A stretch of 8,635 nucleotides of DNA from NCBI GenBank assembly GCA_028692205.1, contig JAQUXV010000053.1, positions 1 to 8,635 of the forward strand, written 5' to 3'. The position numbers and the translations under genes are program-made. The notes below the pieces were generated by a model. The model saw only the letters and a program-made list of their open reading frames with translations. It searched no databases and was not told the DNA's origin. Positions within the stretch are counted from its first letter, which is position 1, and each line of letters starts with the position of its first letter. The DNA comes from Eubacteriales bacterium. GTDB taxonomy: Bacteria; Bacillota_A; Clostridia; Christensenellales; Aristaeellaceae. Of the stretch, positions 6,454-8,635 are shown piece after piece.

Positions 6454-7359
6454 ATGCGGCAGTTGCACAGGAACCAATATGAAATTATCGCGGTAGGTGG
6501 CAAGCGGCGAAGGTGGGCGCCGTATTTATTCTTGCTTCCTGTTTTTGTTTTTTTTATCAGCTTCTATTATTATCCGTTTTTTCGCACCATTTTCACCAGC
6601 TTCGCCGTTACGGACGCCGCCGGGCAGTTAAAAAAGATGGTGGGGCTGAAAAACTTTACAATGATCTTTAATCGCAAGGATTTTTACACAATTCTCCTGA
6701 ACACGCTGAAATTCGTGCCGCTGATCGCCCTGCCTACACTGTTAGGCGGCATGCTGCTGGCGGTGTTCGCCAATCGGCGCATCCCAAGGGTATCGCGCGC
6801 GGTGGAAACCATGTTTTCTCTGCCGATGGCGATTGCTTCCGCTTCCGCGGCGCTGGTGTGGGCGCTGATCTACAATCCGGTGATCGGTATTGCCAATTAC
6901 CTGCTGGGGACGGATATTAACTGGCTTGCGGACGAACGGTATGCGATGTTTTCGGTTGCGTTGGTAACGGTGTGGCTGCAAATGGGCAGCAACTTCATTT
7001 TTCTGCTCACGGCGCTGCGAGGCGTACCAGGCGAATTGGTTGAAAGCGGAATGATCGACGGCGCAAACGGCTGGCAGGAGTTTTTTCACATCACACTTCC
7101 GATGATTTCTCCAACTCTGTTTTTTGTGATTTTTCTGGATATCATGGGCAGCTTTCAAGCCTTTGGACAAATCCGTATCCTCACGCAGGGCGGGCCGGGC
7201 ATCGCCACCCGCGTGCTGGTGTACGATATCTATCTGGAGGCGTTTATGAACTATCGCTTCGGCTCGGCGTGCGCTGAATCCCTGATTCTGTTTGTGATGA
7301 TGCTCGGGATTACGATGGTGCAATTCCGCTTTGAAAACAAGGGGGTACACTATGCGTAA
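6454..7359 (+). CDS. ugpA: UgpA-like ABC transporter permease (MalF-type)
   Basis: This 301-residue inner-membrane subunit pairs with the following permease to form the import channel. A basic N-terminus (GGKRRRW, 16-21) precedes the first membrane segment (22-40, LFLLPVFVFFISFYYYPFF); further segments lie near 84-106, 118-140, 162-188, 217-235 and 275-292. The EAA loop is at 194-216 (ELVESGMIDGANGWQEF then ITLPMISP). FQAFGQIRILTQGGPG (234-249) and the C-terminal VQFRFENKGVHY resemble UgpA specifically rather than a generic MalF. I prefer ATG 6454 to ATG 6448: AGGAGG at 6442-6447 touches the 6448 codon directly but lies 6 nt from 6454. The stop codon overlaps the next gene by 8 bp. No ATPase or binding-protein gene is in this plus-strand unit; the likely binding-protein gene lies divergently upstream. 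Confidence 0.9.
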   Translation: MRQLHRNQYEIIAVGGKRRRWAPYLFLLPVFVFFISFYYYPFFRTIFTSFAVTDAAGQLKKMVGLKNFTMIFNRKDFYTILLNTLKFVPLIALPTLLGGMLLAVFANRRIPRVSRAVETMFSLPMAIASASAALVWALIYNPVIGIANYLLGTDINWLADERYAMFSVALVTVWLQMGSNFIFLLTALRGVPGELVESGMIDGANGWQEFFHITLPMISPTLFFVIFLDIMGSFQAFGQIRILTQGGPGIATRVLVYDIYLEAFMNYRFGSACAESLILFVMMLGITMVQFRFENKGVHYA

Positions 7360-8170
7360 CACGAATGGAATCGTGAAGGGGTTCGTGGGGATACTGCTCG
7401 GGCTGATGATCGTGTTTCCGGTACTCTACGCCCTAAGCATCAGCTTGATGCCGGACAGCTTTATCGCTTCCTATCCGCCTAAATTGATTCCCACACAGCC
7501 GACGCTGGAGAATTATGTGAAGGCGTTCCACACCGCGCCGGTACTGCGCTTTGTGCTGAACAGCGCGATCGTATCCATCTGCATCATGCTGGCGCAAGTG
7601 CTTACGTCCGCACTGGCGGCGTACGCGTTCGTATACTTTGAGTTTCGGGGAAAGCGCCTGATTTTTATCGCGATTCTGGCGACCATGATGATTCCGGGCG
7701 AAGCGATTATTATTTCCAACTACCTTACCGTCGCCTCCGCACACCTGCTGGACAGCTACGCCGGGTTGATCCTCCCGTATTGCGCCTCGGCGCTGGGCGT
7801 ATTTTTGATGCGCCAGCAGTTTTTGACCGTGCCCAAGGAGTTTAAAGAGGCCGCCACCATCGACGGCTGCGGCGAGCTGTGGTTTTTCAGCTCGGTGCTG
7901 ATGCCGGTTTCCATGCCGGCGGCCAGCGCGCTGGCGATTTACTGCTTCATCAACACATGGAACCAATACATGTGGCCGCTGTTGATAACCAACTCCACCG
8001 ACATGCGTACCGTGCAGATCGGCATCAGCATGCTGTCATTCGACGATGGAATGTCCTACGGACTTATCATGGCCGGCTTTATCATTATCCTGATTCCGTC
8101 GGTGGTGATCTTCGTTGCAGGGCAAAAGCAGATGGTCGGCGGGTTGATGGCAGGTTCGGTGAAAGGCTGA
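7352..8170 (+). CDS. ugpE: UgpE-like ABC transporter permease (MalG-type)
   Basis: This 272-residue membrane subunit is the partner of the preceding permease. Hydrophobic segments lie near 10-32, 66-95, 102-125, 134-155, 187-210 and 236-257. The EAA loop is clear at 163-185: EFKEAATIDGCGELWFF, then LMP. The following FINTWNQYMWPLLIT (199-213) is typical of the UgpE/MalG branch, and the protein ends GGLMAGSVKG as is common in the family. The ATG at 7352 follows AAGGGGG (7339-7345) by 6 nt and overlaps the ugpA stop codon, so translation is probably coupled. A TTG at 7331 in the same frame would lie before that ribosome binding site and is not favoured. It is the last gene of the unit, ending 30 bp before a strong terminator. 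The substrate is inferred only from resemblance to Ugp proteins and from the neighbouring binding protein. Confidence 0.9.
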   Translation: MRNTNGIVKGFVGILLGLMIVFPVLYALSISLMPDSFIASYPPKLIPTQPTLENYVKAFHTAPVLRFVLNSAIVSICIMLAQVLTSALAAYAFVYFEFRGKRLIFIAILATMMIPGEAIIISNYLTVASAHLLDSYAGLILPYCASALGVFLMRQQFLTVPKEFKEAATIDGCGELWFFSSVLMPVSMPAASALAIYCFINTWNQYMWPLLITNSTDMRTVQIGISMLSFDDGMSYGLIMAGFIIILIPSVVIFVAGQKQMVGGLMAGSVKG

Positions 8171-8200
8171 AGGCTGGAACCGAACGGGGGACTGCCGTCG

Positions 8201-8225
8201 GCGGGGGCGTTTGCCCCCGCTTTTT
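8201..8225 (+). terminator. Intrinsic terminator of ugpAE
   Basis: The perfect 8-bp stem GCGGGGGC (8201-8208) with GCCCCCGC (8213-8220) closes a GTTT tetraloop and is followed by TTTTT (8221-8225). It ends the ugpAE transcript 30 bp after the ugpE stop codon and makes it unlikely that the ATPase gene at 8547 belongs to the same operon. Confidence 0.95.
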
Positions 8226-8371
8226 AATGTGGATTGCGATGCTCTTTCCACGATGGGTGCCGCTTGCAGCCAAACGTAAACACATCACCTACCCGGCTCA
8301 ACCGGGCGATACGAGCGCATCCAGTGGGCTGCAAGTCTCCGATACCAGCCGAGATGACAGAACTTTCTATC

Positions 8372-8382
8372 AATCCGACGGG
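8372..8382 (+). repeat. Direct repeat AATCCGACGGG, copy 1
   Basis: The 11 bases AATCCGACGGG are repeated exactly at 8526-8536. This copy leads into the small GGGG/TCCC hairpin in the structured spacer. Confidence 0.6.
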
Positions 8383-8525
8383 GGCGCAAGTCCCAGTTTT
8401 CCTATATTTGTTTGTCCTTCGAACGCTAAGGTCAGACTTTCACGGAACCTTCACTTTGCGTTAAAAGTTTGTCCACAGTTGCAAGAAGATTTATTCATAG
8501 TTGCCCGCTACAATGAGACTGACAA

Positions 8526-8536
8526 AATCCGACGGG
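8526..8536 (+). repeat. Direct repeat AATCCGACGGG, copy 2 (overlaps ribosome binding site)
   Basis: An exact second copy of the 11-mer at 8372-8382, with starts 154 bp apart. Its last three bases form the beginning of the Shine-Dalgarno sequence GGGAGGA (8534-8540) of the next gene. Confidence 0.6.
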
Positions 8537-8546
8537 AGGAATCACA

Positions 8547-8635
8547 TTGATCGAGGTTAAGAATCTCACAAAGGTGTATGGCAACCACATCGCCGTGGAT
8601 CATGTGAGCTTCACCATCGATTCCGGAAAGATCTA
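8547..8635 (+). CDS. ABC transporter ATP-binding protein, N-terminal fragment (cut by window end)
   Basis: Only the first 29 codons are present. They read MIEVKNLTKVYGNH, then IAVDHVSFTIDSGKI, the first strand and core of an ABC ATPase before Walker A. The TTG at 8547 is chosen as start because GGGAGGA (8534-8540) lies 6 nt upstream and the reading begins exactly where ABC ATPases of this class begin. The wording (IEVKNLTKVYG, followed by a short turn and SGKIY) is closer to ABC-2-type exporter ATPases than to UgpC/MsmX sugar-import ATPases, but the diagnostic motifs lie outside the window. The ugpAE terminator and a 321-bp spacer separate it from the Ugp genes, so it probably starts another operon. 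Confidence 0.82.
   Translation, partial: MIEVKNLTKVYGNHIAVDHVSFTIDSGKI

Larger units (their letters stand above)
8226..8546. other. Non-coding spacer with possible RNA structure
   Basis: This 321-bp stretch has no convincing gene. Frames crossing it either run on from ugpE out of frame or lack ribosome binding sites. It has potential structure: a 9-bp pairing CTTGCAGCC (8263-8271) with GGCTGCAAG (8327-8335) encloses a 5-bp hairpin CCCGG/CCGGG (8292-8296, 8302-8306). Next come TCTC/GAGA (8336-8339, 8351-8354) and GGGG/TCCC (8381-8384, 8391-8394). The heptamer GCAAGTC occurs twice (8331-8337 and 8386-8392). The part after about 8400 is AT-richer and should include the promoter of the downstream gene; TACAAT at 8509-8514 is a -10-like box without a good -35. 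It may be a 5' leader RNA, a relic of a mobile RNA element, or plain spacer. I do not recognise a known riboswitch or small RNA. Confidence 0.45.

Noticed and set aside
8226..8400. Cobalamin, SAM, T-box or cyclic-di-GMP riboswitch in the spacer
   Set aside because: I looked for the conserved boxes of these classes on both strands and found only partial likenesses (for example GCCCACTGG on the minus strand), not the required set in order.
7879..8550. A 223-codon frame running from ugpE through the spacer at 8226-8546
   Set aside because: Its first half is a frame-shifted copy of ugpE, it crosses a strong intrinsic terminator, and it has no start signal or recognisable domain.

Overview
The window looks like chromosomal DNA from a member of the Firmicutes (Clostridia-like), with moderately GC-rich genes and AT-rich spacers. 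The signs are strong purine Shine-Dalgarno sequences (GGGAGGA, AGGAGG), TTG starts, a lipoprotein-type binding protein, one cre-like site and a ProV/OpuAA-type betaine ATPase. The assignment to a group is inference; no rRNA or tRNA is present to test it. All recognisable genes are transport or nutrient-acquisition genes. There is no integrase, transposase, CRISPR array or phage gene.

Layout. (1) 16-1340: a stand-alone peptidase T gene (pepT) with a candidate promoter and a strong intrinsic terminator. (2) 1341-1657: an AT-rich spacer ending in a good sigma-A-type promoter. (3) 1658-4804: a three-gene betaine/choline-type ABC importer in the order lipoprotein binding protein, permease, ATPase with tandem CBS domains. 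A perfect 15-bp hairpin lies between the first and second genes, and the last two genes overlap by 4 bp. (4) 4892-4936: a 20-bp perfect-stem bidirectional terminator between convergent units. (5) 4952-8225: a UgpB-like solute-binding protein on the minus strand, divergent from two UgpA/UgpE-like permeases on the plus strand. They share a 203-bp control region holding a cre-like site and a second imperfect palindrome; a terminator follows ugpE. (6) 8226-8546: a 321-bp non-coding stretch that can form several stems, then the start of another ABC ATPase gene (TTG start) cut by the window edge.

How the genes may work together. The OpuA-like set would import a quaternary amine, with the CBS domains as a possible ionic-strength or ligand sensor. 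The Ugp-like set would import glycerol-3-phosphate, a glycerophosphodiester or a sugar, but no cognate ATPase gene is visible; an ATPase encoded elsewhere is the simplest explanation. Both sets could serve scavenging of phospholipid head groups (glycerophosphocholine to choline/betaine), but this is only a hypothesis from context. I found no clearly new system. The least explained sequence is the structured spacer at 8226-8546.
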